Shown in pieces: positions 6,822-13,386 of a stretch of 20,179 nucleotides of DNA. Origin of the DNA: DRLZ01 sp036478815. Its GTDB lineage: Bacteria; Pseudomonadota; Gammaproteobacteria; Methylococcales; DRLZ01. Under the pieces are notes generated by a model that saw only the letters and a list, made by a program, of their open reading frames with translations, was not told the origin of the DNA and ran no database searches. The position numbers and the translations under genes were made by a program. Numbering within the stretch: position 1 is the first letter of the stretch; each line of letters begins with the position of its first letter. The DNA is taken from NCBI GenBank assembly GCA_036478815.1, contig JAZGEP010000208.1, forward strand, positions 1-20,179. Reading direction: 5' to 3'.

Positions 6822-7256
6822 ATGCAAAATAACAATCAACATCTAGTCAATATTATGAATAGTCCACACCTTGATAAAGAATACTCTTTTCTTGATGGTC
6901 ATGTCATCGTTATGTGGCTGGATCAATCAGGTGTCCTTACCCGACTAAATCAGTCGCTACTTGATATGACTGGTTATCAAGAAAGTGATTTGATCGGGGC
7001 ATCATATACTTTATTTAAACACCCTGATTTTTCGGACTCTGTTTATGCTGATGTATGGAATAAAGTAAGCGTTGGAAAACGATGGAAAGGTGTGGTGAAG
7101 ATATTGCGGAAAGATGGTAGTTATTTTTGGGGGTTGACTACAATAATGGCTATCCAATATCAACATTATCAGAATAGATATTTATGTGCTGTAAGAAAAC
7201 CATCTAGAAAACAAATTCTATTGCATAGAGATAAATATTGTTTTTCGAATAAATAA
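6822..7256 (+). CDS. Stand-alone PAS-domain sensor protein (Aer-type PAS)
   Basis: 144 residues, ATG preceded by TAAGG. One PAS domain fills most of it (about residues 22-128): VIVMWLDQSGVLTRLNQSLL, DMTGYQESDLIGASYTLFKH, the HPDFSDSVYADVW segment, GKRWKGVVKILRKDGSYFWG and a last strand ending YLCAVRKPSRKQI. The HPD...W...G.VKNRRKDG.YFW pattern resembles the PAS of aerotaxis receptor Aer, where it holds FAD, but cofactor binding is not proven here. No membrane segment, HAMP, kinase, GGDEF or MCP output domain follows; the protein ends about 16 residues after the PAS domain. It must therefore act through a partner. The gene for a PhnD-like protein begins 8 bp later, so the two are very likely co-transcribed. 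Confidence 0.8.
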   Translation: MQNNNQHLVNIMNSPHLDKEYSFLDGHVIVMWLDQSGVLTRLNQSLLDMTGYQESDLIGASYTLFKHPDFSDSVYADVWNKVSVGKRWKGVVKILRKDGSYFWGLTTIMAIQYQHYQNRYLCAVRKPSRKQILLHRDKYCFSNK

Positions 7257-7264
7257 GGTTAACT

Positions 7265-8014
7265 ATGTTGTCAGTATTAAATTGTTCTGTAAGTCCCTAT
7301 TTGCCCCAAAATAAACGATCCACGTGGGTGGAATTTGAAAAACTTTTACAAAGTAAGGCAAGATTATCTCTACGTTATAAAAAGTATTCAAGCCCTAGTG
7401 CGTTTACTAAAGCTTGTAGCAATGGACAGCTGGGTTTAATCTACGCTGATCCTTATCATGCTTCAATTTTGCTACGTAATTATGGGTATATGCCTGTTGT
7501 TCGTGCTCTGGGGCAATATGATGAAGCTGTGGTAGTGGTTCGGGCAGATTCTACACTATTGGACATCCAGGATTTGAATCCAAAGATGTATTTATCAATT
7601 TCTGTTGAACCTGTTAATAGGCTGTTAGGACGCGTGTTATTGCAGCCAGCCAATATTAATGAAGATGATATGGTTTGTCGTTACCATCGAACCCATCGGT
7701 CTGTTGTTCGTGATCTATGTTTGGATAAAACAGACGTTGGTGTTATTGCTGCCAGGAATTTTGATCGATTACCGTCTAAGATTAAAAAGCAGTTACGCAT
7801 ATTGGTCAGAACTCAGGCTTATCTTTTTTCATCGGTCTGGATGCTTAGTCCAAATCATACTGATCAATACTCGGCACTAGCTCGTGTTTTTAAAAGAATG
7901 CATAAAAACCGAAAAGGCAGTAGCTTACTGAAAAAATTTAACACCAAATCATGGTTGCATGTAGAACAAATTAAAGCTGAGGAAATGGCTGATTTGTTGA
8001 ATATGCTGAGGTAG
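7265..8014 (+). CDS. PhnD-like phosphate/phosphonate-type binding-fold protein without signal peptide
   Basis: 249 residues with AAGG upstream of the ATG. The protein opens directly with LSVLNCSVSPYLPQNKRSTW, matching the first strand and helix of PhnD-type periplasmic binding proteins. GQLGLIYADPYHASILLRNY (about 55-74), GYMPVVRALGQYDEAVVVVR (75-94) and DKTDVGVIAARNFDRLP are further hallmarks of the fold; the region around RTQAYLFSSVWMLSPNH corresponds to the second lobe. It lacks any N-terminal signal or lipobox, so unlike transport PhnDs it should remain in the cytoplasm. No ABC permease or ATPase is nearby. Its neighbour is a solo PAS protein. A ligand-sensing or signalling role is inferred from this; the ligand is unknown. 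Confidence 0.7.
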   Translation: MLSVLNCSVSPYLPQNKRSTWVEFEKLLQSKARLSLRYKKYSSPSAFTKACSNGQLGLIYADPYHASILLRNYGYMPVVRALGQYDEAVVVVRADSTLLDIQDLNPKMYLSISVEPVNRLLGRVLLQPANINEDDMVCRYHRTHRSVVRDLCLDKTDVGVIAARNFDRLPSKIKKQLRILVRTQAYLFSSVWMLSPNHTDQYSALARVFKRMHKNRKGSSLLKKFNTKSWLHVEQIKAEEMADLLNMLR

Positions 8015-8193
8015 TTCTGTGATCTATTAAGCTTATTCTTCGTGCGCTCACCGCTGAGGGTTTCTATGGACTATTTTTTGCCGATAGCCGTGTTACAGTG
8101 TTTTGAAAATAAACTAAAACAACAGGCACCATAACGCACACGTTATTACATCCTCATCCTTAGCCCTCCTTTCTCACCTTTTTCAAAAAGCTT

Positions 8194-8249
8194 CTTGTGA
8201 ATCCAAATAGCTACGTGATCATCTCACCATCTGGTGAGATGTAGTGGCA
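8194..8249. repeat. 56-bp dispersed repeat, copy 2
   Basis: CTTGTGAATCCAAATAGCTA followed by CGTGATC and the hairpin ATCTCACCATCTGGTGAGAT. This copy has the best-preserved stem (TCTCACC/GGTGAGA). Confidence 0.7.
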
Positions 8250-8288
8250 CTCGTCAAATAGTTAAGTAGCTTGCTATACGTCTGTTAT

Positions 8289-8467
8289 ATACTCTCCGCA
8301 CATGAAAATTCAGCATTTTGTGCACGCGCGGTTTATGTGTAAATTTGGTGCGGATAGTTGCGTTGGAAAACCTTGCTGTAGAGTGACTACAGCTAAAATT
8401 TCCCTCCTTATTCTCTACAAAATATCACGCACACAATATGCTAAATTTTCATGTGCGAAGAGTCTAT
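8289..8467. repeat. Palindromic element, TIR type 5 (179 bp)
   Basis: ATACTCTCCGCACATGAAAA at the left is inverted to TTTTCATGTGCGAAGAGTCT at the right; similarity continues inward (AGCATTTTGTGC / GCACACAATATGCT), giving TIRs of about 35 bp. The middle holds the hairpin GCTGTAG-AGTGA-CTACAGC. A related left half occurs at 17947-18040. Confidence 0.85.
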
Positions 8468-8620
8468 GTACACTCTTGTGAAATTAAAATTCTATTTCAA
8501 TATTCAGATTTTATTAAATCCACACTGCTATGGATTTGACAGTTTGTGGTTATGATATGATGAAGCGATCAGTTGTGGTACACCTGATTTGACTCTAGCT
8601 CCTTTAACCCCGTTTTTAAA

Positions 8621-9631
8621 ATGATGCAAGATCTACCCTATCAGAATCAGCTATTTGACCGCTTTGGAAGGCGAATTGACTACGTTCGTTTGTCGGTTAC
8701 TGATCGTTGTGACTTGCGCTGTGTTTATTGCATGAGCGAAAAAATGACTTTCTTACCGCGCGCTCAGATTTTAACACTGGAAGAAATACAGTTTATTGCC
8801 TCGGCTTTTGTGGATTTGGGAGTAACCAAGCTTCGTGTAACGGGTGGTGAGCCACTAGTGCGCCAAGGAGTAATCAGTCTATTGGAAAACCTGGGTGGCT
8901 TACCTGGACTCAATGAACTGGTGATCACAACGAATGCAACGCATCTTCAAGAGATGGCTGGCGCTATTCATAATGCTGGTGTTAAACGTATCAACATTAG
9001 TCTGGATTCATTGCGGCACGAGCGGTTTCGAACGATTACCCGGGTTGGTGATCTTGACCAGGTTTTGGCTGGTATAGATGCAGCTTGTCAGCAAGGTTTC
9101 GAAAAAATAAAGATCAACGCTGTCATTCTGAAAAACAGAAATCATGATGAGGTTGGCAATTTGGTGGATTTTGCTATCGAAAAGCATCTTGATATCAGCT
9201 TTATCGAAGAAATGCCACTCGGAATTGTTGATCAACATGACAGGATGGAGGCTTACTATTCCAGTGATAATATTCTTGCTGATTTGGAACCTCACTTTAA
9301 ACTGATACAAAGTACAAAATTGACAGGGGGTCCTTCTGTTTACTATAAGGTTGTTGGTACTAGGACAAACATCGGCTTTATCTCTCCTCACAGCCATAAT
9401 TTTTGCTCTACTTGTAATCGGGTTAGATTGACCGTTGAAGGTAAATTATTGCTGTGCCTGGGCAATGAACACTCTGTTGATTTGAAAAAGGTGATTCGTT
9501 CGAATCCTGGCGATACAGAAATACTCAAACAAACGATTGTTACGGCGTTGAACTTAAAACCTGAAAAACATGAATTTGATTTGTCAGAACAGCCTGTAAT
9601 TTTCCGTCATATGAGTGTCACCGGTGGTTAG
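8621..9631 (+). CDS. moaA: GTP 3',8-cyclase MoaA (molybdenum cofactor biosynthesis)
   Basis: 336-residue radical-SAM enzyme that converts GTP to 3',8-cyclo-GTP, the first step of molybdopterin synthesis, in the cytoplasm. The N-terminal FeS cluster motif is CDLRCVYC (Cys30, 34, 37); GGEP (75-78) binds SAM; the second cluster is FCSTCNRVRLTVEGKLLLCL (Cys262, 265, 279). FGRRIDYVRLSVTDRC and ISLDSL are typical. The C-terminus ends in GG, required in MoaA for assisting catalysis and present in nearly all members. Length is normal (about 330). Two adjacent ATG codons (8621, 8624) are both possible starts. No other moa genes are in the window. Its TAG stop overlaps the first G of a type 1 palindromic element. 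Confidence 0.95.
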   Translation: MMQDLPYQNQLFDRFGRRIDYVRLSVTDRCDLRCVYCMSEKMTFLPRAQILTLEEIQFIASAFVDLGVTKLRVTGGEPLVRQGVISLLENLGGLPGLNELVITTNATHLQEMAGAIHNAGVKRINISLDSLRHERFRTITRVGDLDQVLAGIDAACQQGFEKIKINAVILKNRNHDEVGNLVDFAIEKHLDISFIEEMPLGIVDQHDRMEAYYSSDNILADLEPHFKLIQSTKLTGGPSVYYKVVGTRTNIGFISPHSHNFCSTCNRVRLTVEGKLLLCLGNEHSVDLKKVIRSNPGDTEILKQTIVTALNLKPEKHEFDLSEQPVIFRHMSVTGG

Positions 9632-9765
9632 GAGTGCGCATGAAATAACTTGAACATTCTGGCTGGTCTTTTTGCTCCTGACGAAACGACCTCAATTGTT
9701 GCGTAGAACAACTATGCGCCTCTTGAGATCGCTTAAACGTGCATGGACTAACTTGAACAAACCAC
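9631..9765. repeat. Palindromic element, TIR type 1, core B, right part rearranged
   Basis: GGAGTGCGCATGAAATAACT begins right after TTA inside the moaA stop. The left half is almost identical to that of the copy at 16152 (AACATTCTGGCTGGTCTTTT, then TGCTCCTGAC). After the central hairpin the right half ends early and a second TIR, ACGTGCATGGACTAACTTGA, follows in direct rather than inverted orientation, so this is a truncated or recombined copy. Confidence 0.75.
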
Positions 9766-9949
9766 TTGTTTTTTGCTCAGGTACTTATATTTGCGTGATG
9801 CTACCTTGACGACAGATGACTTGTTCTTGAAGGATATTGCCGAGCACTCAACTTTAGCTTTCTACTTGTTTTTTGCTATACTGGGCGGCAAATCAGGATG
9901 TCTAACACATCTACAATTCTTACAAATCTAATCAACAAGAGCTCAGGTT
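9766..9949 (+). promoter_or_regulatory. Leader of the 65-aa gene with possible sigma70 promoter
   Basis: TATACT at 9877-9882 is a good -10 box; TTTAGC at 9853-9858 is a weak -35 at 18 bp spacing. AAGAG lies 9-14 bases before the ATG at 9950. The remainder shows no gene or repeat that I recognise. Confidence 0.4.
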
Positions 9950-10147
9950 ATGGATATCAAAAAAATTCTGGATGCCTTAATTAGTCATCCGCTGTTAGCT
10001 AGTCTTCTGGTTTCATGTACAGGTCTTTTGACCTTTATGCACCCGTTACCCTGGTTTCTTTCTTTTCTGCTAATCGCTGTGGTGATTGGTGTTGCGATGT
10101 TTTATGGTCAAAAACTGCAACTATTTAATGAGAATTCTAACCTATAG
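9950..10147 (+). CDS. Small membrane protein of unknown function (65 aa)
   Basis: Not recognised. The product begins MDIKKILDALISHPLLASLL and has two predicted membrane helices (about residues 14-31 and 34-52: PLLASLLVSCTGLLTFMH and PWFLSFLLIAVVIGVAMFY) separated by a short PLP turn, then a polar tail KLQLFNENSNL. Such helical hairpins are common in small accessory membrane proteins. It has a plausible ribosome site and a -10 box upstream, which supports it being real. It lies upstream of the RDD gene on the same strand, but a type 3 palindromic element separates the two, starting 8 bp after its stop. Function cannot be inferred. Confidence 0.6.
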   Translation: MDIKKILDALISHPLLASLLVSCTGLLTFMHPLPWFLSFLLIAVVIGVAMFYGQKLQLFNENSNL

Positions 10148-10154
10148 TGGCTCG

Positions 10155-10314
10155 GGCGGCTGTCTGAGAATAGAAGCCGTAGTGAGGGAAAGCGATTTTG
10201 AGGCCATTTTTTCGATTCAATGAGGCGAATACTTGTTGTATTTAACGAATTTAATTGGACAAATGGGCCAAAATCCGCTTTTCCGTAGTAGGTTTCTATT
10301 CTCGGACAGCCTCC
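10155..10314. repeat. Palindromic element, TIR type 3, core C (160 bp)
   Basis: GCGGCTGTCTGAGAATAGAA is inverted to TTTCTATTCTCGGACAGCCT. The interior has AAGCGATTTTGAGGCCATTT ... AAATGGGCCAAAATCCGCTT and the TTCGATTCAATGAGGCGAAT arm, as in the 6361 copy. It ends about 25 bp before the RDD coding start. Confidence 0.9.
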
Positions 10315-10338
10315 TGGATTATTTTCAACTGGTTTAAT

Positions 10339-10815
10339 GTGAGCGACTCGAACAGTTCTCTGGCTACTCATCAGCAGTCAGGTAAAGCTGAAAAACCTCT
10401 ATCGGCTGCTGGTTTTTGGCGTAGAATGGCTGCCATTTTATACGACAGTTTGCTGTTGATGGCTGTCTGTTTTTTAGCGACAGCAATTGCTTTGCCGCTC
10501 AATCATGGTGAGGCTTTCCATTCTGACCAATATGTTTATTCTACGTATTTAATAGTGATTGGTTTTGCCTTTTTTGGGTGGTTCTGGACTCATGGAGGAC
10601 AGACTCCAGGAATGAAAGCGTGGAAGTTACTACTGATATCCACCGATCACCAGAGCGTCTCAATAATTAGTTGGAAACTGGCTGCTAAACGTTTTATCGC
10701 TGCACTTTTATCCTGGTTAGTGTTGGGCATGGGGTTTATAGCCATTCTGTTCGGCAAACAAAATCTTGCTTGGCATGATCGCTTGTCCAATTCAAGTATT
10801 GTTTATTGTGGTTAG
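10339..10815 (+). CDS. RDD-family membrane protein
   Basis: 158 residues from a GTG start at 10339 (VSDSNSSLATHQQSG...). The frame runs upstream to an ATG at 10255, but those codons lie in a palindromic element, so that start is rejected; the GTG itself lacks a strong ribosome site and remains uncertain. GFWRRMAAILYDSLLLM (25-41) holds the family Arg and first Asp (Asp36), GQTPGMKAWKL (87-97) is the conserved cytosolic loop, and WHDRLS (145-150) the second Asp (Asp147). Three to four membrane helices are visible. RDD proteins are poorly characterised; some act in ion transport or as accessory membrane proteins. The TAG stop is created at the left end of a type 2 element. Confidence 0.85.
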   Translation: MSDSNSSLATHQQSGKAEKPLSAAGFWRRMAAILYDSLLLMAVCFLATAIALPLNHGEAFHSDQYVYSTYLIVIGFAFFGWFWTHGGQTPGMKAWKLLLISTDHQSVSIISWKLAAKRFIAALLSWLVLGMGFIAILFGKQNLAWHDRLSNSSIVYCG

Positions 10816-10973
10816 GTGGTTTGACGGAATAAAGTTACCAAGATTGCGCAGGATTTTTGTTTCTGGCCGAACTATCTCAAAAGGCGCATAGCCATTCTAC
10901 GCAACGATTGAGATTGCGTTGGTCAGGAGCAAAAAGACAAGCAAGGTTGGTAACTTTATTTCGTCAAACCACC
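10815..10973. repeat. Palindromic element, TIR type 2, core B (159 bp), with exact TTA duplication
   Basis: GGTGGTTTGACGGAATAAAG is inverted to CTTTATTTCGTCAAACCACC, with TTA immediately left (10812-10814) and right (10974-10976). The interior has the core B hairpin (GGCGCATAGCCATTCTACGC). It is almost identical to the copy at 1421-1579 and is the cleanest target duplication in the window. Confidence 0.93.
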
Positions 10974-11010
10974 TTAGATATCTTCAACGGCCTCGCTTCT
11001 TACTATTCTC

Positions 11011-11087
11011 CTTAGGAGTGGGGATTTAATAAGTTACCGAAGTTTGGCAAGTCAAAATCGGGAAGTTATTATATCCTCACTCCTTAG
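11011..11087. repeat. Short palindromic element, TIR type 6 (77 bp)
   Basis: CTTAGGAGTGGGGATTTAAT at the left is inverted to ATATCCTCACTCCTTAG at the right, with TAAGTTACC / GGAAGTTAT inside. Similar ends occur alone near 1350-1370 (TTAAGGAGCGAGGATTTAAT), 6645-6670 and 8145-8163. Confidence 0.7.
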
Positions 11088-11130
11088 CTTTTACTCCCTA
11101 ATCAGTTCGACAGACACCAATGATCTTTGT

Positions 11131-11161
11131 AGTCTGATAGACTGACTACTCATTCTATACT
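11131..11161 (+). promoter_or_regulatory. Possible pepA promoter with adjacent inverted repeat
   Basis: TATACT at 11156-11161 is a good -10 box 16 bp before the pepA ATG. The -35 region is weak and overlaps AGTCTGATAGACT (11131-11143), a 5+3+5 inverted repeat that could be an operator. The very short leader this implies makes it tentative. Confidence 0.35.
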
Positions 11162-11177
11162 TTAGGATTCTCATCGA

Positions 11178-12665
11178 ATGAAATACACGATATGTTCCGA
11201 AAACCAACTACATCAATCAGGTGATTGTTTGATTACTGGTGTTTATAGTGATTCAGGATTAACTACATCGACAAAAATTATTGATGAAAAACTCAATGGC
11301 CTAATCAGTAACATCATCAATAAGGAACAATTTAAAGCAAAGTCGGGCGAAGCGATACAGTTGACACCATCCGTTGATAATGGCTTCACTCGTATTGTTG
11401 TTATTGGCTTGGGGAATTCAGCAGGGTTAAGTGCAAAAGCATTCCGCAAGTCAGTACAAAAAGCCTCAGCGTTATTGGCATCAACCAAAGCAACCAATGT
11501 TTTCTCCACACTGATTGAAGCCAATGTGTTGCATCAAGACAATCAATGGAAAGCGCGCCAGATCGCACAGAGTTTATCAGGTTCAACCTATTCTTTTAAT
11601 CAGCTCAAAAGTGGTGATCAATCATCGTCATTACTTAGCGAAGTTTTGTTGTTGTCAACTCAGGCAACTGATAACAAATCAATAGAAACAGGCGCGGCGC
11701 AAGGTGATGCCATTGCTCAGGGGATGCACTTTGCTAAAGACTTGGCGAATCTTCCAGGCAATTACTGCACACCAACGTATCTGGCTCAACAAGCAACCAA
11801 TCTTGGTAATCAGTGTCCAGCAATGAGTGTTCAAGTGTTGGATGAGGACGCAATGAAAACATTGGGAATGGGTTCATTATTATCGGTTTCCAGAGGGAGC
11901 CGTGAGCCTGCAAAACTGATTGTTCTTAACTATCAAGGCGGATTAGATAAAGACAAGCCTGTGGTATTGGTTGGTAAAGGCATTACATTTGATTCTGGCG
12001 GAATTTCTATCAAGCCATCTGCAGCGATGGATGAAATGAAATATGATATGTGTGGTGCTGCTAGCGTATTGGGGACGCTTAAAACAGTTTCTGAGCTAAA
12101 GCTGCCAATTAATGTCGTAGGCATCATTCCATCATCTGAAAACATGCCTGATGGAGATGCCAGCAAGCCCGGTGATATTGTTACCAGTATGGCGGGTATC
12201 ACCATTGAAGTTCTTAATACAGATGCAGAAGGTCGTTTGGTGTTATGTGATGCACTCACTTACGCTGAGCGTTTTGATCCAGCGGTAGTGATTGATATCG
12301 CCACTTTGACTGGAGCCTGCGTGGTTGCCCTTGGCAGTCATATCTCCGGTTTGCTTGGCAGTGATGACGTTTTGTGTGAATCATTGAGCGCTGCTGGTGA
12401 TGTCGCTGGTGACCCAGTATGGCGCTTGCCAATGACTGAAGACTACGATCAACAACTAAAATCCAATTTTGCAGATGTTGCAAATATCGGTGGTCGTGAA
12501 GCAGGCACCATTACTGCAGGTTGTTTTTTGGCGCGTTTTACTAAAGATTATACTTGGGCGCATCTGGATATCGCAGGAACAGCATGGAATTCTGGCAAAG
12601 CGAAAGGTGCAACAGGGCGACCTGTGCCGCTGTTAACCCAATTTTTACTTGATCGTATCACTTAA
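11178..12665 (+). CDS. pepA: Leucyl aminopeptidase (M17 family)
   Basis: 495 residues, full length for PepA. The enzyme is a cytosolic, hexameric, two-metal aminopeptidase that removes N-terminal Leu and other residues; in E. coli PepA also binds DNA in Xer recombination and carAB control. The metal/active-site segment is VGKGITFDSGGISIKPS (metal-binding Lys267 and Asp272, catalytic Lys279), followed by AAMDEMKYDMCGAASVLG; the family signature NTDAEGRL is at 347-354 (Asp349, Glu351, Arg353). The N-terminal domain is the usual more variable one. The pepA-holC-valS order on the same strand is conserved in many proteobacteria. Here 272 bp including element remnants lie between pepA and holC, more than is usual. 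Confidence 0.96.
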   Translation: MKYTICSENQLHQSGDCLITGVYSDSGLTTSTKIIDEKLNGLISNIINKEQFKAKSGEAIQLTPSVDNGFTRIVVIGLGNSAGLSAKAFRKSVQKASALLASTKATNVFSTLIEANVLHQDNQWKARQIAQSLSGSTYSFNQLKSGDQSSSLLSEVLLLSTQATDNKSIETGAAQGDAIAQGMHFAKDLANLPGNYCTPTYLAQQATNLGNQCPAMSVQVLDEDAMKTLGMGSLLSVSRGSREPAKLIVLNYQGGLDKDKPVVLVGKGITFDSGGISIKPSAAMDEMKYDMCGAASVLGTLKTVSELKLPINVVGIIPSSENMPDGDASKPGDIVTSMAGITIEVLNTDAEGRLVLCDALTYAERFDPAVVIDIATLTGACVVALGSHISGLLGSDDVLCESLSAAGDVAGDPVWRLPMTEDYDQQLKSNFADVANIGGREAGTITAGCFLARFTKDYTWAHLDIAGTAWNSGKAKGATGRPVPLLTQFLLDRIT

Positions 12666-12828
12666 GGCAACTGGAAAAAATAACCCACCCATCTTACTTG
12701 CCTTTTAGTCTGTCTTCGATCTTGTTGCTTCGGTTACATAGGTGTAAATGAGCACTTTCAACGCGGCTATAGGGCAATATAGAAGGCAATCTGAGTAGTT
12801 ACGGACACGCTGAGTGGTTACAATTATT

Positions 12829-12935
12829 TTAACATTTTACTTGTCTTTTTATCATTCTCGGCGTTGCAGACACAGTTACATAGCCAACTATGCCCCTGTT
12901 TTTGCGCCTTGAATATGATAATAAATCCTGCGTAA
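12829..12935. repeat. Core A remnant without clear TIRs, before holC
   Basis: ACTTGTCTTTTTATCATTCT, CGGCGTTGCAGACACAGTTA, CATAGCCAACTATGCCCCTG and TTTTTGCGCCTTGAATATGA match the core A copy at 20049 almost throughout. TIR ends are worn. A more diverged trace (TTTTAGTCTGTCTTCGATC...GTTACATAGG) precedes it at about 12700-12745. It abuts the holC start. Confidence 0.65.
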
Positions 12936-12937
12936 AA

Positions 12938-13375
12938 ATGACTGAGACCAGTTTTTATATACTTAATACCAGTCAGTCACGCGAGCGCTATATTGTGGCT
13001 TGTCGTGTAGCAGAAAAAGCCTATAAGCTTGGACAACGTGTTTTTATTCTAACGAGTTCTACTGAGGAAACCAGGACGCTGGATAATTTGCTTTGGTCAT
13101 TCCGACAAGGTAGTTTTGTTCCACATACCGTTATTGATGAAAACCGTCAACCATCAACTGAAGCATTGTCAAATACAGTCATCATTAGTAGCAGTGTATT
13201 GGCAAGTAACGCCACTGTGTTGATTAATTTGAGTGTAGACATACCCGATAATATCGACACGTTTGAGCGCATCGTCGAGATCATTGATCAAAACGCACAA
13301 ATCAAACAAACAGGGCGCCAGCGCTATAAAGCTTACCAGTCCAAAAACATTCAATTGAACACTCACAATTTATAA
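12938..13375 (+). CDS. holC: DNA polymerase III chi subunit
   Basis: 145 residues from ATG at 12938. MTETSFYILNTSQSRERYIV followed by ACRVAEKAYKLGQRVFILT is the chi N-terminus (helicase-like fold); DNLLWSFRQGSFVPHTVID (about 47-65) and VIISSSVLASNATVLINLS are the other conserved blocks. Chi joins psi to the clamp loader and contacts single-strand binding protein during replication. The frame stays open to an ATG at 12890, but those codons belong to a core A repeat, so the internal ATG is chosen; it has no strong ribosome site. It lies 11 bp upstream of valS, as in most proteobacteria, consistent with co-transcription. Confidence 0.9.
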   Translation: MTETSFYILNTSQSRERYIVACRVAEKAYKLGQRVFILTSSTEETRTLDNLLWSFRQGSFVPHTVIDENRQPSTEALSNTVIISSSVLASNATVLINLSVDIPDNIDTFERIVEIIDQNAQIKQTGRQRYKAYQSKNIQLNTHNL

Positions 13376-13386
13376 CCTAAACACTG

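Larger units (their letters stand above)
8015..8620. other. Repeat-rich interval upstream of moaA
   Basis: It holds a 56-bp dispersed repeat copy (8194-8249), the large palindromic element 8289-8467 and, just before, a possible type 6 end (ATTACATCCTCATCCTTAG, about 8145-8163). No gene is evident. A TTGACA at 8536-8541 is present, but no -10 box stands at normal spacing. Confidence 0.55.

Noticed and set aside
8533..8561. TTGACA near 8536 as a moaA promoter
   Set aside because: The TATGAT sequences downstream are only 9-14 bp away, too close for a sigma70 promoter.
12664..12708. AAGGCAA...TTGCCTTTT as a pepA terminator
   Set aside because: The loop is nearly 30 bases and the T-run is only four, so a functional terminator is doubtful.
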